A DNA stretch of 64,000 nucleotides from CAVVST01 sp963750995 (GCA_963750995.1 CAVVST010000004.1:682001-746000); one strand, 5' to 3'; counted from the stretch's first letter, positions 19,251 through 27,452 are shown. The notes: a model not told the origin generated them from the letters alone. Numbers and translations are program-made.

Positions 19251-19573
19251 GGGATCGTCACGCCCTCCGCCCGCTGGAAGAAGCAGGTGCGCTGCCCGGT
19301 GTGGCACACGTTGCCGTCGCCCTGGCGCTCCGCCTTGACCAACAGCGTGTCGTCGTCGCAGTCAACGAGGACGTCGCGGACGGCGAGCCGGTTTCCGGAG
19401 GTTTCGCCCTTCGTCCACAGGGTGTTGCGGGTGCGGCTGTAGAACGTCACGTAGCCGGTGCGCCGCGTGATGTCCCAGGCCTCCTGGTTCATGAATCCCA
19501 CCATCAGTACTTCGCCGCTGACGTGGTCCTGCACCACCGCGGGAATCAGTCCGTCCAGTTTTGAAAAATCCAT
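19247..19573 (-). CDS. hisI: Phosphoribosyl-AMP cyclohydrolase HisI
   Basis: A 108-residue cyclohydrolase without a fused HisE domain. Zinc/metal ligands show as CDDDTLLVKAE and the C-terminal VCHTGQRTCFF. The substrate-binding region is MNQEAWDITRRTGYVTFYSRTRN with LWTKGETSG following. The start at 19573 is the first ATG after the attenuator; a longer upstream frame would run into the terminator. It is the first structural gene of the operon, an unusual order. No phosphoribosyl-ATP pyrophosphatase (hisE) is found in the window. Confidence 0.94.
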   Translation of the reverse strand: MDFSKLDGLIPAVVQDHVSGEVLMVGFMNQEAWDITRRTGYVTFYSRTRNTLWTKGETSGNRLAVRDVLVDCDDDTLLVKAERQGDGNVCHTGQRTCFFQRAEGVTIP

Positions 19574-19624
19574 CGTTCTCAGTTCCAGTTCGGTTCCCGG
19601 CTCCGTGTTCCCGGGTTCGTACAA

Positions 19625-19656
19625 GAAAAAACCCCGCCATCACTTCCGGCGGGGCT
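19625..19656 (-). terminator. his operon attenuator terminator
   Basis: On the minus strand a perfect CCCCGCC/GGCGGGG stem (19654-19648 with 19638-19632, loop of 9) is followed by six Us. The stem extends by a G-U and an A-U pair. It sits between the histidine-rich leader peptide and hisI, exactly where an attenuator belongs. Confidence 0.88.
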
Positions 19657-19696
19657 GCATTCGTTCGGCTGGTTTTTGGTTCTGGCTTTCAGTCCC

Positions 19697-19768
19697 TCAG
19701 CGCGCGCAGTCCTGCCGGGCGGCCACGTGGCCGTGGTGGTGATGCGTGCGGTGGAGCCCGGAAAGCAT
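19697..19768 (-). CDS. hisL: his operon leader peptide, histidine-rich
   Basis: A 23-codon frame starting at ATG 19768 and ending TGA at 19699-19697. Six of the 23 codons are His, with four consecutive (CAT CAC CAC CAC at codons 9-12) plus codons 6 and 14. It ends about 40 bases before the attenuator hairpin. This is the classical arrangement for ribosome-stalling control of histidine biosynthesis: low charged tRNA-His would stall the ribosome on the His run and favour an antiterminator. Recognised from composition and context; no homologous sequence needed. Confidence 0.88.
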   Translation of the reverse strand: MLSGLHRTHHHHGHVAARQDCAR

Positions 19769-19836
19769 GGAGTCAGCAGGCTATCAAAAAGGGCGGTGCC
19801 GGCGCAAGACGCCGCGGTGGTATCGTACCCGCGGTC

Positions 19837-21624
19837 ATGCGCCGCTTTCTCCTGATCGGTGCCGCGGGCGTCGCGCTGGCCGCCGGGGCGGCGGCACAGG
19901 ATTGGCCGCAGTTTCTCGGCCCTGCCCGCACCGGCGTCTACGCCGGACCGCCGCTCGCTGAGACGTGGGGCGCCGACGGTCCTCGCGTCCTCTGGCGAAA
20001 GACCATCGGCGCCGGCTTCAGCGGCCCGGTCGTCGTCCAGGGGCGCGTCATCCTGTTCCATCGGCTCGCGAACGAAGAGATCGTCGATGCGATCGACGCC
20101 CGGACCGGCGCGGCGCAGTGGCGCTACGCGTATCCGACTGCGTACCGCGACGACTTCGGCTTCGACGAGGGGCCGCGCGCCGTGCCGGTGGTGGCCGACG
20201 GCGTCGTCTATACGTTCGGCGCCGAGGGGCAGCTTCACGCGATCGACCTCGCGAAAGGGACGCGTCTCTGGAGCGTCGATACGAAGCAGCGCTTCGAGGT
20301 GCCGAAGGGGTTCTTCGGATCGGCCGGCTCTCCGCTGGTTGAAGAAGGCCGCGTGCTCGCCAACGTCGGCGGGCCGAAGGCCGGCATCGTCGCGTTTGAG
20401 GCGAAAACGGGGAAGGTCCTGTGGACTGCGACCGACGCCGGGGCCAGCTATTCGTCGCCGATCGGCGCGACGATCAACGGACGGCGCTACGCCATCTTCC
20501 TGACGCGCGCGGGGCTCGCCGGGCTCGATCCTGCGACCGGGGAGGTGCTGTTTCAGCGGCCATGGCGGGCACGAATCGCTGCGTCGGTCAACGCGGCCAC
20601 GCCCGTGGTGGTGGGCGACCTGATCTTCATCTCGGCGCAGTACGGTCCTGGCGCCGGCGTTCTGCGCCTCGAGGGTTCCACGCTGACTCCTCTGTGGACA
20701 TCGGACGACGCGTTGTCGAACCACTATGCGACGAGCGTGCATCGTGACGGCATCCTCTACGGGTTCCACGGACGCCAGGAATTCGGCCAGAGCTTTCGCG
20801 CGATCGAGCTGCGGACCGGCAAGGTCCGCTGGAGCGAGGAGCGGTTCGGCGCCGGCACGGTCACGCTCGCCGGCGACCGACTGGTGATTCTCCGCGAGAA
20901 TGGCGAGCTGGTGCTTGCGGCGGCGTCTCCCGATGGATTCAAGCCGCTGGCCCGGGCGCGCATCCTTCCGGGCGCCGTTCGCGCCTACCCGGCGCTGTCC
21001 GATGGAGTGCTCTTCGCCCGGAACGACAGCAACACGCTGATCGCCGTCGACCTGCGGCGCCCGTCCGCGGCGTTGCAACAGCCGCAGGCGATCTTCGCTC
21101 GCGCGGTCGCGGATTTCGAGGCCGGGCGCGTGGTCGAATCGGCCGCGGGATTCGACGCGCTGGTGAAACTCGTACCGTCAGCGGCGCCGGAGCTCTGGCA
21201 GCGGGGGATCGCGTTGTACTACGCCGGCAGGTATCAGGACTGCCGCGCGCAGTTCGAATCCCATCGCACCGTCAATCCGAACGACGTCGAAAACGCGGTC
21301 TGGCACTTTCTCTGCGTCGCGCGTGCCGAGTCGCCCGACAAGGCAAAGACGGCGATTCTTCCCGTGGGCCCCGATTCACGGGTTCCGATGCGGCAGGTAT
21401 ACGAGATGTTTCGCGGCACGATGTCGCCCGACATGGTACTGGGCGCGGCCGGCTCTCGCGACCTGGCCCAGTTCTATGCGCACTTGTATGTCGGGTTGTA
21501 TTACGAGGCCATGCGCGACCGCCGGGCGCTCGAACAGCTGACCATGGCAGCGGCCGATCGCTATGCGGAGGCCGGTGGCTACATGCACACCGTGGCCAGG
21601 GTTCACCTGCTGGTCAATCGCTGA
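19837..21624 (+). CDS. Secreted PQQ-like beta-propeller protein with TPR C-terminus
   Basis: A 595-residue protein with a signal peptide (residues 1-20, ending AAAQ). Residues 22-400 hold repeated outer-membrane PQQ-type blades: WPQFLGPARTG, VVVQGRVILFHRL, DARTGAAQWRY, YTFGAEGQLHAIDLAKGTRL, FEAKTGKVLWTA and LRTGKVRWSEE. Residues about 430-595 are helical and look like TPR units (FARAVADFEAGRVVESAAGF, GIALYYAGRYQDCRAQFESH). Such proteins are common in Acidobacteriota; a scaffolding or quinoprotein role is possible, but the catalytic PQQ ligands are not obvious. The start was chosen at ATG 19837; the upstream frame overlaps the his leader and is not protein-like. Confidence 0.8.
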   Translation: MRRFLLIGAAGVALAAGAAAQDWPQFLGPARTGVYAGPPLAETWGADGPRVLWRKTIGAGFSGPVVVQGRVILFHRLANEEIVDAIDARTGAAQWRYAYPTAYRDDFGFDEGPRAVPVVADGVVYTFGAEGQLHAIDLAKGTRLWSVDTKQRFEVPKGFFGSAGSPLVEEGRVLANVGGPKAGIVAFEAKTGKVLWTATDAGASYSSPIGATINGRRYAIFLTRAGLAGLDPATGEVLFQRPWRARIAASVNAATPVVVGDLIFISAQYGPGAGVLRLEGSTLTPLWTSDDALSNHYATSVHRDGILYGFHGRQEFGQSFRAIELRTGKVRWSEERFGAGTVTLAGDRLVILRENGELVLAAASPDGFKPLARARILPGAVRAYPALSDGVLFARNDSNTLIAVDLRRPSAALQQPQAIFARAVADFEAGRVVESAAGFDALVKLVPSAAPELWQRGIALYYAGRYQDCRAQFESHRTVNPNDVENAVWHFLCVARAESPDKAKTAILPVGPDSRVPMRQVYEMFRGTMSPDMVLGAAGSRDLAQFYAHLYVGLYYEAMRDRRALEQLTMAAADRYAEAGGYMHTVARVHLLVNR

Positions 21625-21702
21625 CGATCAATCGGCTTCTCGCGCCTGGTCGGCACCGCCCGTTCTTGACACCGGCGCGTTTGCTAAGACACCCTGACTC
21701 GC

Positions 21703-22200
21703 ATGAGATCACTCGCGCGTGGACTGCTGATCGCGACACTGACCCTTGGCCTCGGAGCCTGCCGGCAGGCTGACGGCCCGGTGCCGACCCCGAGCCAGAC
21801 TTACCAGGAGGAGCTGGTCGACGTCGCCCGTGACTTGCAGAACGTGGCGAGGGGCCGCGACCCGAACGGCCCCAAGGACCTTGCCGACGATCTCCGGAAG
21901 TACACGGAGAAGCCGGCCGCCAGGCCGCTCGTCGACGAGCTGTCAGCCCGCACGGCGAAAGTGATCGCGGGGCGCGACCTCGCCGAACAGGACGCGCAGC
22001 GGCTCGCCCACAACCTGTGGGTGTCCGTGTACGCGAAAGACTTGAGTGAACGTCAGATCGAGACGCTGCAGAACGACATGCAGGCGCATCTCGTGTCGCT
22101 GGGCATCGGTGAGGAAAGCGCACAGCAGGTGGCGGCCCAGGTCGGCGAGGTGCAGAGCTCGGTCACGCTCCGCCCCCGCCGCTGGTACGAACTCTTCTAG
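21703..22200 (+). CDS. Small lipoprotein, unknown function
   Basis: A 165-residue protein with a lipobox LGLGAC at residues 15-20, so it should be a membrane-anchored lipoprotein. The rest is hydrophilic and predicted helical, rich in Asp, Glu, Arg and Gln. I do not recognise a family. The stop overlaps the metK stop tail-to-tail by four bases. The 78-base gap after the PQQ/TPR gene contains no obvious terminator, so it may be co-transcribed with it. Confidence 0.7.
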   Translation: MRSLARGLLIATLTLGLGACRQADGPVPTPSQTYQEELVDVARDLQNVARGRDPNGPKDLADDLRKYTEKPAARPLVDELSARTAKVIAGRDLAEQDAQRLAHNLWVSVYAKDLSERQIETLQNDMQAHLVSLGIGEESAQQVAAQVGEVQSSVTLRPRRWYELF

Positions 22201-23333
22201 CGAGCGACCGCCGCCGGCTTTTCGACGGCCTCCCACGGCAGCCCCGGCCGCCCGAAGTGGCCGTAATTGGTCGTGCTGCGATAAATCGGCCGCAGCAGAT
22301 CGAGCCGCTCGACGATGGCCCGTGGACGGAAATCAAAGGCGTTCATCACAAACTCCGCCGCCGCGCGCTCGTCGCCGGTACCGAACGTATCGACCTTCAC
22401 CGACACCGGCTTCGCCATCCCGATGGCGTAGCCCACCTGGATTTCGGCCTTCTTCGCAAGGGCGGCCGCCACCACCTGCTTGGCGACGAACCGGCAGAAG
22501 TAGGCGCTGCTGCGATCGACCTTTGACGGGTCCTTGCCGCTGAACGCACCGCCGCCATGCCGGCCGGCGCCGCCGTAGCTGTCGACGATGATCTTGCGGC
22601 CGGTGACGCCGGCGTCAGCCGACGGACCGCCGTGGCTGAAGTCTCCGGTTGGATTCACGTACAACGTGACGTCACTGTGCCACCAGCTGCCGAGCGCCTT
22701 CGGCGCCAGCTCTTCGCGCACGTACTCGGTGATGCTCTTCTGGTTTGCCGCGGTGGAGTGCTGGGTGGAAATGACGACGGCGGTAACTTCCTTCGGAGTG
22801 TTGCCGTCGTAGCTGAGGGAAACCTGGGACTTGCTGTCGGGACGGAGCCACGAATACTTTCCGCTCTTGCGATCGTCGGCCATCACCTTCATCAGCTTGT
22901 GCGCGAGCAGGATCGGGAGCGGCATCAGCTCCGGCGATTCGTCGGTCGCGTAGCCGAACATGATCCCCTGGTCGCCCGCGCCCTGGTCGCCGCTCTGGCT
23001 CGTCGTCGCGGTGACGCCCTGGGAAATCTGGGATGACTGCTGTGTGATGATCGGGACCAGCTTGAGCGTGGTGTCGCAGAAGGGTTCCGACGTATCCGTA
23101 TAGCCGATCTCCTTGACCGCCTGGCGGACGATGCGGTCGAAATCGAGCGTGGCGCCGGTCGTGATTTCCCCGGCGAGGACCACCGTATCGCTCTTGCACA
23201 AGGTCTCGCAGGCCACGCGGCTCGCCTTGTCCTGCTCGAGGCATGCATCGAGGATGGAATCCGAGATGTAGTCGCAGACCTTGTCGGGATGGCCCTCGGA
23301 CACCGATTCAGACGTGAACGTGTAACGAGACAT
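22197..23333 (-). CDS. metK: S-adenosylmethionine synthetase MetK
   Basis: A 378-residue methionine adenosyltransferase. The three signatures are clear: SESVSEGHPDKVCDYISDSILD at the N-terminus (catalytic His in GHPDK; shown here in part), GAGDQGIMFGYA (about residues 113-124), and GGGAFSGKDPSKVDRS (about residues 258-273). It makes SAM from ATP and methionine. The start ATG at 23333 follows an AAGGAG Shine-Dalgarno. Upstream lie a terminator and a SAM-II-like RNA fold, so expression is probably shut by SAM itself. An ATG 14 codons upstream would fall just after the terminator U-tract and is not favoured. Confidence 0.97.
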   Translation of the reverse strand: MSRYTFTSESVSEGHPDKVCDYISDSILDACLEQDKASRVACETLCKSDTVVLAGEITTGATLDFDRIVRQAVKEIGYTDTSEPFCDTTLKLVPIITQQSSQISQGVTATTSQSGDQGAGDQGIMFGYATDESPELMPLPILLAHKLMKVMADDRKSGKYSWLRPDSKSQVSLSYDGNTPKEVTAVVISTQHSTAANQKSITEYVREELAPKALGSWWHSDVTLYVNPTGDFSHGGPSADAGVTGRKIIVDSYGGAGRHGGGAFSGKDPSKVDRSSAYFCRFVAKQVVAAALAKKAEIQVGYAIGMAKPVSVKVDTFGTGDERAAAEFVMNAFDFRPRAIVERLDLLRPIYRSTTNYGHFGRPGLPWEAVEKPAAVAR

Positions 23334-23373
23334 GATGCTCCTTGCACAAGAAAATCGATAACGCGCCCGTAAC

Positions 23374-23405
23374 AAAAAAAGCCCGACGACTCACGTCGCG
23401 GGCTC
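23374..23405 (-). terminator. Intrinsic terminator in metK leader
   Basis: On the minus strand AGCCCG, a two-base bulge, ACG, a five-base loop, CGT, CGGGCT and seven Us. It stands about 40 bases before the metK start codon and directly after the riboswitch-like fold, so it is a conditional terminator for metK rather than the end of another transcript. Confidence 0.88.
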
Positions 23406-23411
23406 TGCTCG

Positions 23412-23486
23412 CGACTTAGATAGTAGGGGGATGCCGGCACGTACATGCCAGCGGCGCGGCCCATCAAGTCGGTGAAATCGCCGCGC
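23412..23486 (-). ncRNA. Candidate SAM-II-like riboswitch, metK leader
   Basis: On the minus strand a perfect 7-bp stem GCGCGGC (23486-23480)/GCCGCGC (23460-23454) closes a 19-base loop GAUUUCACCGACUUGAUGG. Loop and stem resemble the SAM-II P1 hairpin (conserved GAUUU near the 5' side and CUUG near the 3' side). The loop segment CGACUU (23471-23466) is perfectly complementary to AAGUCG (23417-23412) downstream, giving the H-type pseudoknot P2 expected of SAM-II. The linker between P1 and P2 contains an extra hairpin (GCTGGCA/TGCCGGC). Assignment is by eye from memory of the family consensus, hence moderate confidence. Confidence 0.62.
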
Positions 23487-23500
23487 TCCCGAAGCGGCAG

Positions 23501-23506
23501 AGTATA
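23501..23506 (-). promoter_or_regulatory. metK: metK promoter -10 element
   Basis: TATACT on the minus strand, placing transcription start near 23494, just 5' of the riboswitch stem. The matching -35 is weak (TTTCAG at an 18-base spacing is the best candidate). Confidence 0.5.
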
Positions 23507-23556
23507 GCATGCCGCTAAATTGTCCTGAAATTCCGTCGTTTGGCGGTTGGAGTCGG

Positions 23557-23659
23557 CCGGGGCGTTCGGACGTTCACCCCGCCGGGGCGTCCGAGGCGTT
23601 CACGGCTGAGCGTCTCGAACGACCCGACCGGATCGAACGTTCCGAACGTATTGAAGCGT
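23557..23659. repeat. CGTTC-rich repeat tract between metK promoter and beta-barrel gene
   Basis: An imperfect direct repeat of about 23 bases (23557-23579 and 23580-23602, both beginning GCCGGGGCGT) is followed by further CGAACG/CGTTCA units up to the beta-barrel stop. No open frame of note. It may be a degenerate copy of a dispersed repeat; it also serves as the 3' region of the beta-barrel transcript. Confidence 0.5.
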
Positions 23660-24232
23660 TCACCAGCGGAACGTGATGCCCGCCGTGCCGCGCCAGTAAT
23701 CGAAGCTGCCAGCGTCGAAGGTTTCCTCGAGATCCTCGAACGAGCGGATGTAGCGGATGTCGCCGCGGAAGCCGACATGATCGGTCGCGAATCCCATCGC
23801 GCCGCCGCCCAGGTTGAAGCCCCACTCGTTGCTGTTGACGTCAAACAGGTCGTCCTCGCTCTGGATTTCGCGGGACAGCAGGCCGATGCCGCCCGAGAAG
23901 TACGGCCGGAAGCCAGGTCCGAACTGTCCGCCAACCGGCGCGCCGACAATCGCGTTGAACATCGCGGTGGTCACATTACTGCCGTCGATGAAATCGATTT
24001 CGTCGTCATCGCCTTCGAAGAATTCCGGTGTGTAAGCCAGGTCCGCTTCCCACCCGAGGACTCCTGCGCCCATCCACCCGATCGAGGCGCCGTACGTGAA
24101 ATGCTCACTTCCGCTGGTCGAGCCGCCGAACGTCGCGCCGAGGTTCGGCGTGAACAGCCAGTCAGCGTTCGCCGTCGCAGGCGTGAAGGCCACTGCCGAC
24201 AGCGCCGCGATCATCAGCCACTTCTTCACCAT
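23660..24232 (-). CDS. Outer membrane beta-barrel protein
   Basis: A 190-residue protein with a Sec signal peptide (residues 1-23, ending ANAD) and a pattern of alternating hydrophobic/aromatic beta strands ending in a C-terminal aromatic residue (GITFRW), typical of small OmpA/OmpW-like barrels. Gly/Asp-rich loops lie between strands (FFEGDDDEIDFIDGS). No catalytic motif. Likely a porin-like or structural barrel; the specific role is unknown. A 6-bp hairpin (24244-24259) stands directly before its AGGAGGA ribosome-binding site. Confidence 0.82.
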   Translation of the reverse strand: MVKKWLMIAALSAVAFTPATANADWLFTPNLGATFGGSTSGSEHFTYGASIGWMGAGVLGWEADLAYTPEFFEGDDDEIDFIDGSNVTTAMFNAIVGAPVGGQFGPGFRPYFSGGIGLLSREIQSEDDLFDVNSNEWGFNLGGGAMGFATDHVGFRGDIRYIRSFEDLEETFDAGSFDYWRGTAGITFRW

Positions 24233-24243
24233 CGCATTCCTCC

Positions 24244-24259
24244 TGGACTTTCGAGTCCA
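24244..24259 (-). promoter_or_regulatory. Hairpin abutting Shine-Dalgarno of beta-barrel gene
   Basis: TGGACT-CGAA-AGTCCA on the minus strand, a perfect six-pair stem with a four-base loop, directly followed by AGGAGGA and the ATG at 24232. Such a hairpin may protect the mRNA 5' region or modulate initiation. Confidence 0.45.
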
Positions 24260-24352
24260 TGACGAAGGTCAATCCTCCGCGCAGCGGGGTGGTGCAAGCG
24301 ACATACCCGGCTGTGGGCCGGGAGCTGAGCCAAATCGCTGATAACAGGGACG

Positions 24353-25792
24353 TTACGAATGAGGATTGGCCGTAAGCTGGGCAGTATGCGTTTTGAGGAG
24401 CTTCCACGCGCGCCCGACATGACGCTCGCTCGTGCGCAGATGACCTACGGCAAGGCGCAACGTAAACCGATCGTTCAATCGCGTGTGGGAGAGAAAAACC
24501 TCGCCAGTCGCGTTAATCCGCTCGAGAAGGTTTTCATTGAGCGCGTTGAGCTCGGCTTCACTCGTCGCGTGGCTGCTCGGCCGTGCGCGGAAACAGACGA
24601 CGCTGAAGGGAACTGGGGCGAGGCGCTCAAAGTCGTGGTCGGCATCCACCCATTGGCTGAACAGCTGCGCGAGACGGATGTGCTCGACGATCGCGTTTCG
24701 CAGACCTTCTGCTCCAAAATGACGAAGGATCATCCAAAGTTTCAGCGATCTGAACCGCCGGCCGAGCTGGACGCCCGTATCCATCAGGTTGCGGGCGCCA
24801 CGCGTCGCCTCGGCCGTTTTCAAATACTCGGGAACGAGCGCAAACGCCTGCCGCACGACGTCCATGCGGCGGCAGTAGAACGCGCTCAGATCGAACGGCG
24901 TGAAGAGCCACTTGTGCGGATTCACGACGAGGGAGTCCGCGCCTTCCCAGCCGGCGAACTGGAGGCGGTATTCCGGGATGAGGGCGGTCACGCCCGCGTA
25001 GGCCGCGTCGACGTGCAGCCACATCCCTTCGGCGCGGCAGATCGCCGCGATGTCCTCAACCGGATCGACGCTCGTGGTGGAGGTGGTGCCGATCGTGGCG
25101 ACGACCGCGATCGGCTGAACACCAGCAGCACGATCTGCCGCCACCGCCTCGCGCAGCGCCTCCGCCCGCATGCGGAACTGGTCGTCGACAGGAATCTTGC
25201 GCAGCGCCTGGTGGCCGAGCCCGAGCAGGATCACGGCCTTATCGACGGACGAATGTGCTTGCTCCGAGCAGTAGACGCGGACGCGGGCGCGGTGCGGCGT
25301 CAGCCCCTCGTCGTGTACACCGGGAATCGCCGCTTCGCGCGCGGCCGCAAGCGCGTGAAGCGTTGAGATCGATGCGGTGTCATAGATAACGCCTTCAAAC
25401 GATGAGGGGAGGCCCATGAGTTCGCGAAGCCAGCCGAGCGCCACCTCCTCGAGCTCGGTCGCGGCGGGCGACGTGCGCCAGAGCATGGCCTGTTGATTCA
25501 GCGCCGCGGACAGCAGTTCTGCCAGGATGCCGGGCTCGCTGGCAGTAATAGCGAAGTAGCCGAAAAAACCGGGATGGTTCCAGTGGGTGAGCGCCGGCAC
25601 GAGTACCCGCTCGAAGTCGGCGAAGATGGCCGCGAACGACTCGCCATGTTCGGGGGCCTCCGCGGGCAGCGCGCGGCGGACGTCGCCGGGCGCCACGCGG
25701 GGCAGAACGGGATACCGTTCCGCCCCGGCGAGGTATTCGGCGATCCAGTCTATGAGCGCGTGGCCGTGCCGCCGGAAATCGGATGGATCCAT
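24353..25792 (-). CDS. Pyridoxal-dependent group II decarboxylase (aromatic-L-amino-acid type)
   Basis: A 479-residue fold-type I PLP decarboxylase. The N-terminal DPSDFRRHGHALIDWIAEYL and THWNHPGFFGYFAITAS are typical of aromatic amino acid decarboxylases. The PLP-stacking His lies in CSEQAHSSVDKA, PLP Asp in WLHVDAAYAG, and the Schiff-base Lys in VNPHKWLFTPFD. It probably decarboxylates Phe, Tyr, Trp or DOPA. A kynurenine pathway also occurs about 18 kb away, but I see no direct link. It is monocistronic, flanked by repeat-rich gaps. Confidence 0.9.
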   Translation of the reverse strand: MDPSDFRRHGHALIDWIAEYLAGAERYPVLPRVAPGDVRRALPAEAPEHGESFAAIFADFERVLVPALTHWNHPGFFGYFAITASEPGILAELLSAALNQQAMLWRTSPAATELEEVALGWLRELMGLPSSFEGVIYDTASISTLHALAAAREAAIPGVHDEGLTPHRARVRVYCSEQAHSSVDKAVILLGLGHQALRKIPVDDQFRMRAEALREAVAADRAAGVQPIAVVATIGTTSTTSVDPVEDIAAICRAEGMWLHVDAAYAGVTALIPEYRLQFAGWEGADSLVVNPHKWLFTPFDLSAFYCRRMDVVRQAFALVPEYLKTAEATRGARNLMDTGVQLGRRFRSLKLWMILRHFGAEGLRNAIVEHIRLAQLFSQWVDADHDFERLAPVPFSVVCFRARPSSHATSEAELNALNENLLERINATGEVFLSHTRLNDRFTLRLAVGHLRTSERHVGRAWKLLKTHTAQLTANPHS

Positions 25793-25793
25793 G

Positions 25794-25880
25794 AATTGAC
25801 GGATTGACGAATCTACGCAGTTACGAATTCGATATTACGACTTTCAATCCGTCAATTCGTAAACTGGCCGATCCGTCAAT
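25794..25880. repeat. TGACGGATTGACGAAT-type inverted repeat gap
   Basis: The gap between the decarboxylase and the phosphatase is AT-rich compared with its neighbours. It is made of several copies of TTGACGGATTGACG and its complement (about 25798-25812, 25850-25860 and 25869-25878), so it can fold into a large imperfect hairpin. It looks like a degenerate dispersed repeat. Confidence 0.5.
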
Positions 25881-25883
25881 GAG

Positions 25884-26414
25884 TCAACGCTGGTGGCTCT
25901 TGATGTAGTCGGTGGCGAAGGCCTGCAGCGCCGGGTTGTTCAGGCCGATCGCCTGAGCTTCCGTGAGCGCCCGGTCGAGCGGCCACTTGTCCTGCAGCGC
26001 GCGCTTGATCATCCACACGCCCCCGACCCGATTGGCGGAGCCGCAGTGGATGTACACGGGCTGATTGCTCTTGTCGGCCACTGCCGCCAGGAAATTGTCG
26101 ACGACCTTCGCGTCAGGCATCGCCGCGTTGAAGGGGAGGTGAATGTACTTGAGGCCAGCTGCCTGCGCGGCAGCGCGGCCGGCATCGACATTCGCGCCTT
26201 CTTCGTTGGCCAGCCGGAGGTTGATAACCGAGACGAACCCTTCTTTCTTGAGGGCAGTCATCGCGGTGGGGTCGGTCGCGCCGCCGCAGCCGACGGTCGC
26301 GTCAACGCGGGAGTAGTTGCGGATCCCGGCTATCTCCTGCTTCTGGACCTGGCCGATGAGCGGGATCGTGATGAGCGCGGACAGCAAAGCCGCGAGCGCA
26401 ATTCGTGTTGACAT
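25884..26414 (-). CDS. Secreted DUF442/tyrosine-phosphatase-like protein
   Basis: A 176-residue protein with a signal peptide (residues 1-21) and a cysteine-based phosphatase active-site loop HCGSANRVGG (Cx5R, about residues 123-132). The Asp general acid is probably in the AMPDAKVV segment. The overall pattern (YSRVDATVGCGGATDPTAMTALKKEG; shown partly) matches the DUF442/beta-lactamase-hydrolase-like family of dual-specificity phosphatases. Export to the periplasm is unusual for a phosphotyrosine enzyme, so its substrate is uncertain. Confidence 0.8.
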   Translation of the reverse strand: MSTRIALAALLSALITIPLIGQVQKQEIAGIRNYSRVDATVGCGGATDPTAMTALKKEGFVSVINLRLANEEGANVDAGRAAAQAAGLKYIHLPFNAAMPDAKVVDNFLAAVADKSNQPVYIHCGSANRVGGVWMIKRALQDKWPLDRALTEAQAIGLNNPALQAFATDYIKSHQR

Positions 26415-26468
26415 GGGTCACTCCTGGCCGCCGATCTTACACCGGCGGCGCAGGAGCGAAGGAGAGGC

Positions 26469-27452
26469 TTACTTCTCGACCGTAACGGTCGCCGGCTTGG
26501 TGACGCGAACCGTAACCGGTGTGCCGGAGGGCAGCGTGGCCGGGTTGCGGCCGCCGGCCATGACCGCCGCGGTGCCGGCGCCGGCGCCGGCGGAACCGCC
26601 GATCACCGCCCCTTTCGCGCCGCCGAGGATCCCGCCGATGATCGCGCCGCCAATGGCGCCCCCGCCGATCTTCGCGGCACTCTCGCCCGCAACCGGATCG
26701 CCTTCGCGGTAGATCGTGTCGGTCTCGAGCGGGACCCGCGTGCCGTCGGCGAGCACCACCGAGGTGAAGCGGATGCCGAGCCGCGCGCGTTCCTTCAGGC
26801 GTCCGCCGCGCTCGACCAGCGTGACCTCGCCGTGCGCCGTGGAACCCGCCGGAATCGCGACGCGATCGCCGACGCGCACGTCGCGGGTGACACGCGCCGT
26901 CACTTCATCCTCGACGCGGGCGCGCTCGCTGCTGATGGAGGTCTCGACCTGGAGTCCCACTACTGAATCGGCCGAGACGATCAGTTCCTCGAACTCCGGT
27001 TGCGGCGGTTCAATCGCGCGGACCGGCTCGGGTTCCGGATCGCGGTCCCGCGGCTGCACGGGGTCGAGCGCGGGCGGCGTGGCGACACGCGGCTCGTAGG
27101 CCGGCGCCGGTTCGTATTGCGGTGTCGTCGTTGCCGGAGGGGCACTGGCCAGCCGGTCGTTGCGCTCGCGCGGCGCAGGGGTCGGCGCGGGCGCGGTGCG
27201 CGCAGGCGCCGCGCGGCGTGTGGGCGCCGCCGACGGCGCTGCGGTTGCGACCGGCGCCGGGCTGTCGTCGGCGACGATCGCCTCCGATTCGTCGACAGCC
27301 GACGCAGACGGATCCGGGCTGACAAGCGGAGCCTCGGTGAAGGCGCTCGTCGGCGCCGGTTCGTCGCTGCGGGTCGCGAAATACGCGCCGCCGGCACCCG
27401 CGGCGATGCAGAGCCCAGCCAGCACACCAACCGCGGTCTTACTGATGTCCAT
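26469..27452 (-). CDS. Membrane-anchored protein with TrbI/VirB10-like domain and glycine zipper
   Basis: A 327-residue protein with an N-terminal membrane anchor (about residues 5-22), a long Pro/Ala/Thr/Glu-rich spacer (about residues 25-150), and a beta domain (RVGDRVAIPAGSTAHGEVTL, GIRFTSVVLADGTRVPLET) resembling the extracytoplasmic domains of TrbI/VirB10-type proteins. A glycine-zipper segment then follows (GGGAIGGAIIGGILGGAKGA). It would span the periplasm from the inner membrane, perhaps as an envelope structural element. No secretion-system genes are nearby. The start was placed at ATG 27452, after a GAGGAG site. Confidence 0.75.
   Translation of the reverse strand: MDISKTAVGVLAGLCIAAGAGGAYFATRSDEPAPTSAFTEAPLVSPDPSASAVDESEAIVADDSPAPVATAAPSAAPTRRAAPARTAPAPTPAPRERNDRLASAPPATTTPQYEPAPAYEPRVATPPALDPVQPRDRDPEPEPVRAIEPPQPEFEELIVSADSVVGLQVETSISSERARVEDEVTARVTRDVRVGDRVAIPAGSTAHGEVTLVERGGRLKERARLGIRFTSVVLADGTRVPLETDTIYREGDPVAGESAAKIGGGAIGGAIIGGILGGAKGAVIGGSAGAGAGTAAVMAGGRNPATLPSGTPVTVRVTKPATVTVEK

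Noticed and set aside
23412..23486. S-box (SAM-I) riboswitch upstream of metK
   Set aside because: The four-way junction and its conserved core are absent; the pseudoknot layout fits SAM-II instead.
24359..25366. Long open frame of 335 codons antisense to the decarboxylase
   Set aside because: It has no family features and is the shadow of a GC-rich gene with clear PLP motifs on the other strand.
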